A stretch of 43,572 bases of DNA from Halorubrum sp. Hd13 (GTDB lineage Archaea > Halobacteriota > Halobacteria > Halobacteriales > Haloferacaceae): contig NZ_NHOY01000003.1 of the NCBI RefSeq assembly GCF_002252755.1, positions 1-43,572 on the forward strand, written 5' to 3'. A program made the position numbers and the translations under genes. The notes beneath the pieces were generated by a model. It had not been told where the DNA came from and did not search any database. It saw nothing but the letters and a program-made list of their open reading frames with translations. Shown piece by piece: positions 1-7,412 of this stretch. The number at the start of each line of letters is the position of its first letter. Positions within the stretch are counted from its first letter, which is position 1.

Positions 1-207
1 GGCTGAGGGAGCGGAGGGGGCGGAGGGAGCTGAGGGAACGGAGCGAGTAAAAATCGGGCGAGCGACGGCTCGCCCGAAACGGTCGCCGCCCTGAAATCGG
101 TCGCCGCCCTGGGAGCGGTCGCCCGCTCGGAAACGGTCGCCGCCCAGGAAAGCGGTCGCCGCGGCCGAACGGTTGGATTCAAGTCCGCCGCAGGGGAAGC
201 GGGTGGT
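1..207. repeat. 18-nt tandem repeat and hairpin upstream of gatD
   Basis: Positions 1-46 are a purine-rich GGAGG/GAGG low-complexity stretch. A hairpin (CGGGCGAGC paired with GCTCGCCCG) lies at about 55-76. Five units built on CGGTCGCC follow at 80, 98, 116, 134 and 153, spaced 18, 18, 18 and 19 nt, ending about 40 nt before the gatD start. The gatD frame is open back to position 34 but has no ATG there, and the 19-nt last spacing breaks the repeat phase, so I treat it as non-coding. The hairpin could end transcription of a gene left of the window. Confidence 0.7.
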
Positions 208-1482
208 ATGCAACCGGGAGATCGCGTCCGCGTCGAGCGCGGGGACGTCACGAACGAGGGCGTACTGCTCCCCTCGACGACTCGCGACCACCTCGTCGTC
301 AAGCTCGACGGGGGGTACAACGTCGGCGTCGACCGCGACGAGGTCGACGACGGGGCCGACGCGGGCGGCGGCGAGGCCTCCGAGATCACCTTCGACGACG
401 ACCTGCCGACGGTGTCGCTCATCTCGACCGGCGGGACGATCGCCTCGACCGTCGACTACCGGACCGGCGCGGTCACCGCCCAGTTCGACGCCGAGGACGT
501 GCTTCGGGCCGTGCCCGACCTGGCCGGCCGCGCGAACTACCGCGGGCGCGTCGTCGCCAACATCCTCTCCGAGAACATGGAGCCGTCCATCTGGCGGGAG
601 CTCGCCGAGGCGGTCGCGGAGGAGGTCGCGGCCGGCGCGGACGGCGTCGTCGTGATGCACGGCACCGACACGATGCAGTACTCCGCCTCCGCGCTCTCCT
701 TCATGCTCGACTCGCCCGTCCCGGTCGTGTTCACCGGGAGCCAGCGCTCCGCGGACCGCCCCTCCTCGGACAACGTGATGAACGCGGTGTGCGCGGTCGA
801 GGCCGCGAAGGCCGACCACGCGGAGACGCTCGTCTGCATGCACGCGAGCCCCTCCGACGACGCCTGCGCGCTCCACCGCGGCACCCGCGTCCGGAAGAAC
901 CACACCTCCCGCCGCGACGCCTTCGAGACGGTCGGCGCCCGATCGCTCGGCGTCATCGACTACGAGGCCGCGGCCGAGGCGGGCGCCGAGGGCGACGCGG
1001 CCGACGCCGCCATCGAGTGGAACCGAGAGCCGCTCCCGCGGGGGAGTGAGGCGAGCGAGGGCGACGGAGACGCGGAGGCCGGCCTCGCGCCCGACCTCGA
1101 CGGCGACGTGGAGCTCGCGAAGTTCACGCCGGGCATGGACCCGGCCGCGTGGGACTACCTCGACGGCAAGGACGGCGTCGTGATCGAGGGGACCGGTCTC
1201 GGCCACGTCCACACCGACCTCGTCCCGCGGATCGCGGAGCTGGTCGAGGACGGCACCGTCGTCGCGATGACGAGCCAGTGCCTCGACGGCCGCGTCTGCG
1301 ACCGCGTGTACGACACCGGCCGCGACCTGCTCGACGCGGGCGTCGTCGAGGCGGGCGACACCCTCCCCGGCACCGCGAAGGTGAAGCTCATGTGGGCGCT
1401 CGCGAACCTGTCGGACCCCGCCGAGGCGATGGCCCGCGACCTCGCCGGCGAGCTCACCGAGGAGTCGCAGCCCTGGCGATGA
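208..1482 (+). CDS. gatD: Glu-tRNA(Gln) amidotransferase subunit D
   Basis: 424 aa. With GatE, this archaeal subunit converts Glu-tRNA(Gln) to Gln-tRNA(Gln) in the cytoplasm; GatD is the asparaginase-like part that releases ammonia from glutamine or asparagine. Residues 1-50 form the small N-terminal domain typical of GatD (DRVRVE, then GVLLPST). The asparaginase domain has the nucleophile motif STGGTIAS at 73-80 and HGTDTM at 151-156 with the second catalytic Thr and Asp. An acidic insert lies around residues 252-295, a common halophile feature. The length fits the family. The ATG follows GGGTGGT. The stop overlaps the next start as ATGA, so the two genes are probably translationally coupled. 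No gatE is present in the window. Confidence 0.93.
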   Translation: MQPGDRVRVERGDVTNEGVLLPSTTRDHLVVKLDGGYNVGVDRDEVDDGADAGGGEASEITFDDDLPTVSLISTGGTIASTVDYRTGAVTAQFDAEDVLRAVPDLAGRANYRGRVVANILSENMEPSIWRELAEAVAEEVAAGADGVVVMHGTDTMQYSASALSFMLDSPVPVVFTGSQRSADRPSSDNVMNAVCAVEAAKADHAETLVCMHASPSDDACALHRGTRVRKNHTSRRDAFETVGARSLGVIDYEAAAEAGAEGDAADAAIEWNREPLPRGSEASEGDGDAEAGLAPDLDGDVELAKFTPGMDPAAWDYLDGKDGVVIEGTGLGHVHTDLVPRIAELVEDGTVVAMTSQCLDGRVCDRVYDTGRDLLDAGVVEAGDTLPGTAKVKLMWALANLSDPAEAMARDLAGELTEESQPWR

Positions 1483-2594
1483 CGGAGTCGGACGGGGAGC
1501 CGCCGCGCGCCCCCGGCTCGACGCCCGCCGGACCGACCGTCGTCGTCCGCGAGGCCCGCCCCGCCGACGCCGACGCGGTCGCGGCGTTCACGCGGGACAC
1601 GTGGGGCGAGCGGCACGAGGACTACCTCCCGCGGGTGTTCCCCGACTGGGTCGCCGCCGACGACCCTGACCGCGGCACCTTCGTCGCGACGCTCCCGCCC
1701 GAGGCGATCGACGGAAGCGACGCGGTCGCGGGGAACGACGACCGCGATCCGGGTGACACCGTGATCGAGGGCGACGGCGCGGGCGCGGCCGCCCCCGGCG
1801 AGCCAGAGGCCGTCGTCGGCTGCATCCGGGGCGCCCTGCTCACCGAGTGGGAGGCGTGGGGACAGGGGATCCGCGTCGACCCCGCCGCCCGCGGCTTCGG
1901 CGTCGGGACCGCCCTCTCGACCGGCGCGCTCGACTGGGCGCGCGACCGCGGCGCGACGGTCTGCCGGAATATGGTGTTCTCGTGGAACATCGCCGGGCTC
2001 GGCCAGTCGCGCGCGGTCGGCTTCGAGCCGGCGACGGAGTTCCGGTTCGCGGAGCCCGAGCCGGCGGCGGACGTCGGCGATCCGGAGACCGCGGCGACTG
2101 CCTCCGACTCCGACGGGCTCCGCGTCCTCGACGGTCCGGACCCGAACGCCGCGTGGGCGTTCTGGGCCGACAGCGACGCCCGAGACCACCTCCGGGGCCT
2201 CGCGCTCGACGACGGCGAGTCGTGGGCCTGTTCCGAACTCACTCGCGAGCGGCTCCGGGTCGCGGCCGACGACGACCGCCTCCTGGCGGTCGCCGACGCC
2301 GACGCGCTCGCCGGGGTCGCGCTCCGGGCCCGCGTCTCGGAGCGGCCGGGCGACGACGAGGACGACGCCCCCGAGCGCGTCGCCGTGTACGGCGTCGCCG
2401 CCTGGCGAGACGTCGACGCGGCGGGCGCGCTTTATAAATCGATCGCCGCGGACGCGGCCGCGGTCGACGCCGACGCCGCGCGCGTGCTGATCCCCGAGAC
2501 GGTGGAGCACGTGAGCGACACCGGCGCGAACCGGGTGCCGGTCGCCGGCGAGCCCGACTTCGTCATGCGGGCCGACCTCACGGGCGAACTATAA
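1479..2594 (+). CDS. GNAT-family acetyltransferase, two GNAT-like halves
   Basis: 371 aa, starting at the ATGA overlap with gatD. The N-terminal half (about residues 24-190) reads as a GNAT fold: VVVREARPADADAV opens it, and the acetyl-CoA pyrophosphate loop is RGFGVGTAL after IRVDPAA. The following NIAGLGQSRAVGFEPATEF matches the usual late strand of the fold. The C-terminal half (about 205-371) has the spacing of a second, degenerate GNAT domain (CSELTRERLR, then LLAVADADALAGVALRAR) without a clear acetyl-CoA loop. Substrate unknown. Coupling to gatD does not prove a related function, because unrelated overlapping pairs are common in haloarchaea. Confidence 0.8.
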   Translation: MTESDGEPPRAPGSTPAGPTVVVREARPADADAVAAFTRDTWGERHEDYLPRVFPDWVAADDPDRGTFVATLPPEAIDGSDAVAGNDDRDPGDTVIEGDGAGAAAPGEPEAVVGCIRGALLTEWEAWGQGIRVDPAARGFGVGTALSTGALDWARDRGATVCRNMVFSWNIAGLGQSRAVGFEPATEFRFAEPEPAADVGDPETAATASDSDGLRVLDGPDPNAAWAFWADSDARDHLRGLALDDGESWACSELTRERLRVAADDDRLLAVADADALAGVALRARVSERPGDDEDDAPERVAVYGVAAWRDVDAAGALYKSIAADAAAVDADAARVLIPETVEHVSDTGANRVPVAGEPDFVMRADLTGEL

Positions 2595-2596
2595 GC
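2586..2596 (+). promoter_or_regulatory. TATA-like box for the 71-aa membrane protein
   Basis: AACTATAAGC lies about 28 nt before the ATG at 2619 and overlaps the end of the GNAT gene. The spacing fits a leaderless haloarchaeal transcript. Confidence 0.5.
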
Positions 2597-2618
2597 GTCG
2601 CCCGCCGAACAGGGTATC

Positions 2619-2834
2619 ATGACGCTCCTCTCCGGGGTCGCCCTCCCGTGGTCGCTCCCGCTCACGCTCGTGGTCTACGGGGTCGTCGTCGCCGCCGCGG
2701 CGTGGATCTACCGCGACGCGAGGGAGCGCGGGAGCCGCTACGCGCCCCTCTGGGCGGTCGCGACCCTCGCGTTCACCATCGTCCCCGTGCTCGCGTACCT
2801 CTACCTCCACCGCGACGCCGGCCCGGCGCGGTGA
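2619..2834 (+). CDS. Small two-helix membrane protein, unknown function
   Basis: 71 aa. There are two predicted membrane segments, about residues 13-30 (LPLTLVVYGVVVAAAAWIY) and 45-63 (WAVATLAFTIVPVLAYLYL), separated by a charged loop RDARERGSR. The second helix followed by a short HRDAG tail resembles the small PLDc_N/YqaE-sized membrane proteins common in haloarchaea, but I cannot assign a family. A TATA-like box 28 nt upstream supports this start and independent transcription. Confidence 0.7.
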   Translation: MTLLSGVALPWSLPLTLVVYGVVVAAAAWIYRDARERGSRYAPLWAVATLAFTIVPVLAYLYLHRDAGPAR

Positions 2835-2880
2835 GCGTCGCGGACCGTTTTTAGGCTCGGGACACAGATCGACGATCGGA

Positions 2881-4158
2881 ATGCCCTCCACCGCTCGCTC
2901 CGGTCCGTTGAGCGCGCTCGCTCGGGGTCGCCGCTTCAGGGCGCTCGCGCTCTTCGTCTCGAATCTCCTCCCGCTCGCGGGCGTCGTCGCGCTCGGCTGG
3001 AACGCGGCCGCGCTGATGACGCTGTACTGGTTCGAACTCGGGATCGCCTCGCTCTGGGCCCTCGTCCGCGCGCTGTTCGCCGGCCGACCGTCCGAGATCG
3101 AGCGCACCGCGCTGATCGCCGGGCCGCTCGCGAGCCGCCGCGCCGCGCTCTCCGTCCCTCGCACGGGAGTTCAGATCCGTCTCTCATCGCTGCTCGTGCT
3201 CCCGGTCATCGCTCCGATACTCTGTGTCGTCTGGCTGTTCGTCGGGGGACTCACGGTGGGCGTCGTCGCCGACGGCGGCCTCTCGCCGAACGCGCTCGAC
3301 ACCGTGACCCTCGCGGTCCTCGCCGTCTTCGTCGGCGAGGGAGCGACGACGCTCGCCGAGTACTTCGCCGGCGGCGAGTACCGCGACCACAGCGCGCAGA
3401 CGGCCGTTCGCGGCGTGTTCGTCCACGCCGGAGCCGTGTTCTTCGCCGCGCTGTTCACCGTCGCGCTCGTCGGTGCGGCGACGCTCGACGGGGACGCGCC
3501 GATATCGGCGCTCGATCCCGGCGCGGTCGGCCTCCCCCTCCTGCTCGGCGTGATCGGGTTGAAGGCCGCCGTCGACCTCGCGGGGCTGTACCGCGACCGG
3601 CTCGACGCGTTCGACGAGTCGCAGGCGTTGGACCTCGGGTTCTCGTACGACCCGCCGACCACCGACTCGGTCCACAGCTCCCTCGACGGTCCGGTCGATG
3701 CGGTCCGTCTCCCCCGGCGCTCGCGGTTCGCCGGGGCGCTCGCGACGGTCTCCGTCCACCCGGGGCTGTGGTGGCTCGCCGCTGTCCCCGCGTTCGTCGC
3801 GGCGCTGTTCGCGATCGGCGGCGACTGGACGACCGTCACCGTCCTCTCGGTCGTCGCCGTCGCAGTCCCGCTCTCTCTCGCCGCGGTCGACCACGAGCTC
3901 CGGCACGGTCTCGTCGCGTACCGCGCCGGCGACGACGCGCTCGTCGCCCGCGACCGCCTGTTCGGTGCGACGCTGTGGCGCGTCGAGTCGTGGGATGAGA
4001 CCGGCTTGCGCGTGGAACGGACGTGGCTCGACCGCCGGCTCGGCACCGAGACGGTCGTGATCGAACTCCGCGACGAGGAGCACCGGGTCCCGGGGCTGTC
4101 GGACCCCGACACGGTGCTCGCGGCGTTCGATCGGCGCGCCGATCGACCGGACGACTGA
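2881..4158 (+). CDS. DUF6498-like multispanning membrane protein
   Basis: 425 aa. The N-terminal pattern (SNLLPLAGVVALGWNAAAL, then LYWFELGIASLWALV) resembles DUF6498 membrane proteins. About eight hydrophobic segments follow: two at 20-70, then around 105-125, 135-155, 180-200, 215-235 and two at 295-340. The C-terminal ~75 residues are soluble and beta-rich (YRAGDDALVARDRLFG, then LWRVESWDETGLRVE), resembling a bacterial PH-like domain. Function unknown. A TTTTTAGG TATA-like box at 2848-2855 is about 30 nt before the ATG, arguing for its own leaderless transcript. Confidence 0.65.
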   Translation: MPSTARSGPLSALARGRRFRALALFVSNLLPLAGVVALGWNAAALMTLYWFELGIASLWALVRALFAGRPSEIERTALIAGPLASRRAALSVPRTGVQIRLSSLLVLPVIAPILCVVWLFVGGLTVGVVADGGLSPNALDTVTLAVLAVFVGEGATTLAEYFAGGEYRDHSAQTAVRGVFVHAGAVFFAALFTVALVGAATLDGDAPISALDPGAVGLPLLLGVIGLKAAVDLAGLYRDRLDAFDESQALDLGFSYDPPTTDSVHSSLDGPVDAVRLPRRSRFAGALATVSVHPGLWWLAAVPAFVAALFAIGGDWTTVTVLSVVAVAVPLSLAAVDHELRHGLVAYRAGDDALVARDRLFGATLWRVESWDETGLRVERTWLDRRLGTETVVIELRDEEHRVPGLSDPDTVLAAFDRRADRPDD

Positions 4159-4207
4159 CTTCGCGTCGCCCTCGGGTCCGCTATCGATATCGATACCCGA
4201 ACCCGAA

Positions 4208-4218
4208 CGCCTAATTAC
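4208..4218 (+). promoter_or_regulatory. TATA-like box for the prepilin peptidase gene
   Basis: CGCCTAATTACG lies about 27 nt before the ATG at 4240, the spacing expected for leaderless transcription. Confidence 0.45.
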
Positions 4219-4239
4219 GCCCGCGGCGGCCGTGGGGAC

Positions 4240-5247
4240 ATGGTCGCCACGCTGCCGGACCTCCTGCGACTGCTCGTCGTCCCCGTCTTCGCGTGGGCGG
4301 CGCTGCGGGACGTCCGGACCCGACGCCTCCCGAACCGGATCTGGCCGCCGCTGTACGCGTTCGGGGCGCTGCTGTTGGTCTGGGAGGTGGCGTCGATATG
4401 GCCGATCGCCGGGATAGAAGAGACGCGGTTCGCCGTCCAGGTCGCGATCAGCCTCCTGTTCGTCGCGCCGCTGGGCTACGCGTTCTGGTTTCTCGGCGCG
4501 TTCGGCGGGGCGGACGCGAAGGCGCTGATCGCGCTCGCGATTCTCTTTCCCACCTTCCCGGAGTACGCCGTCGCCGGCGCGGAACTCCCGCTCGTCGAGA
4601 CCCAGATCGGCGTGTTCTCGCTCACGGTCCTCACGAACACGGTGCTGCTCGGGCTCGCGTACCCCCTCGGCCTCGCCGCGGTGAACCTCGCGCGCGGCGA
4701 GCGCTCCGCGAACATGTTCCTCGCCCGCCCGGTGGCGACGGAGTCGCTGTCGGACCGCCACGGCCGGCTCTTCGAGGACGACGACGGGGAGACGCGGAGC
4801 GGGCTGGACCTGGACGCGCTCCGGATGTACCTCCGGTGGCGCGGACTGCGGCTCGCCGACGTCCGCGCCGACCCGGGCCGCCTCCGCGACCCGGAGAGCG
4901 TCGGCGAGACGTTCGAGCCGACCGACGGCGGGACGCACGTCGGCCCCCTGACCGACGGTGGGACCGCGGCCGACTCGGACGTCGAGGCCGCCTCGCAGTC
5001 GGGTCTCGGACCGGCGGCGTTCGACGACCCGTGGGCCGCCGAGCGGTTCCTCGCCGAGATCGACCACGGCGCGTACGGCACCGACGCCGAGACGCTCCGC
5101 GGCGGACTGGCGGTCGTCGCCCGGAAGGACCGCGTGCTGGTGTCGCCCGGCATGCCGTTCGTCGTCCCGATGGCGGTCGGGCTGGTCGTCGCGCTGACGT
5201 ACGGCGACGCGCTGTTCGCGCTGCTCGGCGTCGTCGGACTGGTCTGA
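4240..5247 (+). CDS. A24-family prepilin/prearchaellin peptidase
   Basis: 335 aa. An aspartyl membrane protease of the FlaK/PibD/TFPP type, which would cut class III signal peptides of pilins or archaellins at the inner membrane face. The two catalytic aspartates are recognisable: D24 in ALRDVRTRRLPN and D92 in FGGADAKALIALA, the archaeal form of the GxGD motif. Hydrophobic helices flank them at about 8-22, 37-55, 66-90, 95-110 and 125-150, with a final pair at 308-335. The region at 165-300 is a long hydrophilic acidic loop, longer than in minimal PibD enzymes. It may process type IV pilins rather than archaellins; no pilin genes are nearby. Confidence 0.85.
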   Translation: MVATLPDLLRLLVVPVFAWAALRDVRTRRLPNRIWPPLYAFGALLLVWEVASIWPIAGIEETRFAVQVAISLLFVAPLGYAFWFLGAFGGADAKALIALAILFPTFPEYAVAGAELPLVETQIGVFSLTVLTNTVLLGLAYPLGLAAVNLARGERSANMFLARPVATESLSDRHGRLFEDDDGETRSGLDLDALRMYLRWRGLRLADVRADPGRLRDPESVGETFEPTDGGTHVGPLTDGGTAADSDVEAASQSGLGPAAFDDPWAAERFLAEIDHGAYGTDAETLRGGLAVVARKDRVLVSPGMPFVVPMAVGLVVALTYGDALFALLGVVGLV

Positions 5248-5297
5248 GAGAACCCCGCGGGACGGTCGTCGCGCGGCGCCGCCAGCTCCCGGCGCTG

Positions 5298-6953
5298 TCA
5301 GCTCCCGGCCCGGAGGTCCCCGACCGTGAGCACGCGGGTCCCGACGGGCCGTTTCACGAACTCGCCGATCTCTCGGCCGAGCAGTTCGCTGACCCCGCGC
5401 TGGGCCGACACGTCGAGGAGGCGCTGATCGATCCGGCCGTCGACGACGACCGTGTGCGGCGCCGTCTCGGCCGCCTCGACCGCGTCGAAGGCGTCGGCGG
5501 CGTCGACCTCCGCGAGGACGCCGCGGTCGTCGCCGAGCAAGCGGGCGCGGTCGCTCCCCGAGTCGACGACCTCCTGTACGTGCTCCTCGATCGATCGCGG
5601 CTCGTCGTCGACGGGGGCGTCGTCTGACGGTTCGGCCGGCTCCTCGTCGGTCTCCGTCCCCGACCCCTCGTCGGTCTCCGTCATCGGCTCCTCGTCGGTC
5701 TCCGTCATCGGCTCCTCGTCGGGTTTCGTCCCCGACCCCTCGCTGGTCTCCGCCCCCGACTCCGCTTCGGCCGTCTCCGCGGACCCGTCGTCCGCCGGTT
5801 CGGTGGCCGTCGCCTCGGCGTCGACGACGTCGACCTCGACAGAGTCGGCGCCCCCGTCGTCCCCCGCGGTCGCGGGGTGCTTCTCGACGGCCTCGACCAG
5901 GGCGCTCTCCGTCTCGTCGTTGGCCGCACCGGCCACGACGCCGTCGGTCTCCGGACCCTCGGGGTCGGGCGAACCGGGGTCGGAGGCGTCGGGGCCCGGC
6001 GTCTCGGACCCGCCGTCCTCCGCGTCGCCGCCGGTCCCTCGACCCGCGTCGTCCTCCCCGACGCCCTCTCGCCCGGCACCGCCGGCGTTCTCGCGTTCCA
6101 CGTCCCCGGGACCCTCGTCGTCCGCGGCCGCCTCGCGGAGGTTGGGCTCGTCGGCGAGGGTGTCGTACGGGACCTTCCCGCGGAGCGACTCGAAGACGGC
6201 GTTGCGGTCGAGGTCCTCGACCGACTCGCCGGGCGGCGCGAACGCGACGTAGTCGACGTCGCCCACCTGCGCGAGTTCGCGGAGGATGAGCTCGCCCCCG
6301 CGGTCGCCGTCGAGGAAGGCGGTGACGGTCCGGTCGGCGGTGAGCTCGGCCACCGCGTCCGGGACGTTCGTCCCCTCGACGGCGACCGCGTTCTTAATTC
6401 CGCACTCGAGCAGCGTGAGCACGTCCGCGCGCCCCTCGACGACGATGACGGCGTCGGAGTCGCCGACGCGGGGGCCGGCCGGGAGCCCCTCGTAGTCGAC
6501 GATCCCCTCGACGCGGGCGGCCTCGCGGACCTCCTCGAGGATGTCGTCGCTCGCGAGGCTCGTCTCCTCGAAGCCGCCGGCGATCAGCTCCTTGGCGCGC
6601 TCGACGACCTCGCGGCGCTTCGCCGCCCGCACGTCCTCGATGCTCGTCACCTCCACGGAGGCCTGGCAGGGACCGATGCGGTCGATCGTCTCCAAGGCCG
6701 CCGCGAGGATCGCCGTCTCGACTTTGTCGAGGCTCGACGCGACGGTGACCTCGCCGAACGACTGCCCGTTCTCGGACTGGACGGAGACGTCGATCCGGCC
6801 GACCCGCGACGACTCCTGGAGGTCGCGGAGGTCCAGCTCCTCGCCGAGGAGCCCCTCCGTCTGGCCGAACACCGCGCCGACGACGTCGCTGCGCTCGACG
6901 ACGCCGTCCGCCGCGATGGTGGCGTGTATCAGGTATTTCTCTGTGTCTTTCAT
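5298..6953 (-). CDS. dnaG: Archaeal DnaG primase-like protein
   Basis: 551 aa. Archaeal DnaG has a TOPRIM primase fold and in archaea is also linked to the exosome. I chose the ATG at 6953 because MKDTEKYLIHATIAADGVVE is the usual family N-terminus; the frame is open further upstream but that sequence is unlike DnaG. TOPRIM motifs are visible: VVEGRADVL with E173, then FLDGDRGG with D215 and D217. Residues about 275-455 are a long acidic, low-complexity linker rich in D, E, G, S and T, including five 8-residue units of TETDEEPM/TETDEGSG type. The conserved C-terminal domain (RSIEEHVQEVV to the end) follows. A TATA-like AACTATTTT at 7013-7021 (reverse strand) suggests a leader of about 35-40 nt. 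Confidence 0.92.
   Translation of the reverse strand: MKDTEKYLIHATIAADGVVERSDVVGAVFGQTEGLLGEELDLRDLQESSRVGRIDVSVQSENGQSFGEVTVASSLDKVETAILAAALETIDRIGPCQASVEVTSIEDVRAAKRREVVERAKELIAGGFEETSLASDDILEEVREAARVEGIVDYEGLPAGPRVGDSDAVIVVEGRADVLTLLECGIKNAVAVEGTNVPDAVAELTADRTVTAFLDGDRGGELILRELAQVGDVDYVAFAPPGESVEDLDRNAVFESLRGKVPYDTLADEPNLREAAADDEGPGDVERENAGGAGREGVGEDDAGRGTGGDAEDGGSETPGPDASDPGSPDPEGPETDGVVAGAANDETESALVEAVEKHPATAGDDGGADSVEVDVVDAEATATEPADDGSAETAEAESGAETSEGSGTKPDEEPMTETDEEPMTETDEGSGTETDEEPAEPSDDAPVDDEPRSIEEHVQEVVDSGSDRARLLGDDRGVLAEVDAADAFDAVEAAETAPHTVVVDGRIDQRLLDVSAQRGVSELLGREIGEFVKRPVGTRVLTVGDLRAGS
5643..5760 (-). repeat. 24-nt minisatellite inside dnaG
   Basis: Five units beginning CTCGTCGGTCTCCGT (plus strand) start at 5643, 5667, 5691, 5715 and 5739, each exactly 24 nt apart. 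The first three are nearly identical; the last two have diverged. They encode 8-residue acidic units in the DnaG linker, so unit gain or loss keeps the frame. Confidence 0.9.
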
Positions 6954-7090
6954 GATGGTGAATGGTGATGATCGGGCGGCGTCGCCGCCCGTGCGCTGTT
7001 GTGCGCGTCGCCGAAAATAGTTATCGCACCCGCCTCCGTCGAGGCCCTTTGAAGAAATATATTCTACAAAAGCCAATATCGAACTCTTTT

Positions 7091-7103
7091 GGTAAGATTT
7101 ATC
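7091..7103 (+). promoter_or_regulatory. Promoter of DUF3311-symporter pair in an AT-rich divergent region
   Basis: The 6954-7127 region between dnaG and the DUF3311 gene has an AT-rich core at 7050-7125, unlike the surrounding sequence. GTAAGATTTATCC centres about 29 nt before the ATG at 7128 and is the best TATA candidate for the rightward unit. The reverse-strand dnaG promoter lies on the other side of the AT-rich core. Confidence 0.5.
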
Positions 7104-7127
7104 CGTTCAAAGTAGTTATAGTTCGAC

Positions 7128-7412
7128 ATGAGGAGACCTCGGAGAGATATCGTGTGGATTCCGACGTTCGCACTGCTCGTCGCGTTCGCGGTGCCGTGGC
7201 CGCTGTGGGGCGTCGACCGCGTCGTCGCCGGGCTGCCGGTGTGGATCTGGTGGCACGTCGCGTGGCTCGGCCTGTGTACGGTCCTGTTCTCCCGGTTCGC
7301 TCGGAGCGGCGCGTGGGAGCGCGGGATGGGGCTCCGCCCCGGCGGAGACGGCGACGACCGGGCCGCGGGCGGCGACGCGGGGGCCCCCGCCGCCGGGGGT
7401 GAGCGGCCGTGA
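7128..7412 (+). CDS. DUF3311 small membrane protein
   Basis: 94 aa, two membrane helices (about residues 8-27 and 36-57) with conserved proline and tryptophan positions (FAVPWPLWG, then VWIWWHVAWLGLCTVLF), matching the DUF3311 family. Members usually sit just upstream of a sodium:solute symporter, as here: its TGA overlaps the GTG start of the symporter. It is probably an accessory subunit or stability factor for the transporter. The C-terminal 30 residues are Gly/Asp-rich and probably disordered. Confidence 0.8.
   Translation: MRRPRRDIVWIPTFALLVAFAVPWPLWGVDRVVAGLPVWIWWHVAWLGLCTVLFSRFARSGAWERGMGLRPGGDGDDRAAGGDAGAPAAGGERP

Noticed and set aside
76-168. CRISPR-like array
   Set aside because: Units are contiguous 18-mers without unique spacers, and no cas genes are present.
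3184-5067. Long open frame on the minus strand
   Set aside because: Antisense shadow of the DUF6498-like and peptidase genes; Arg/Glu-rich composition typical of GC-rich out-of-frame reading.
6954-7076. DnaG start at 7076
   Set aside because: The extra 41 residues are unlike DnaG and include the promoter region; the family N-terminus starts at 6953.
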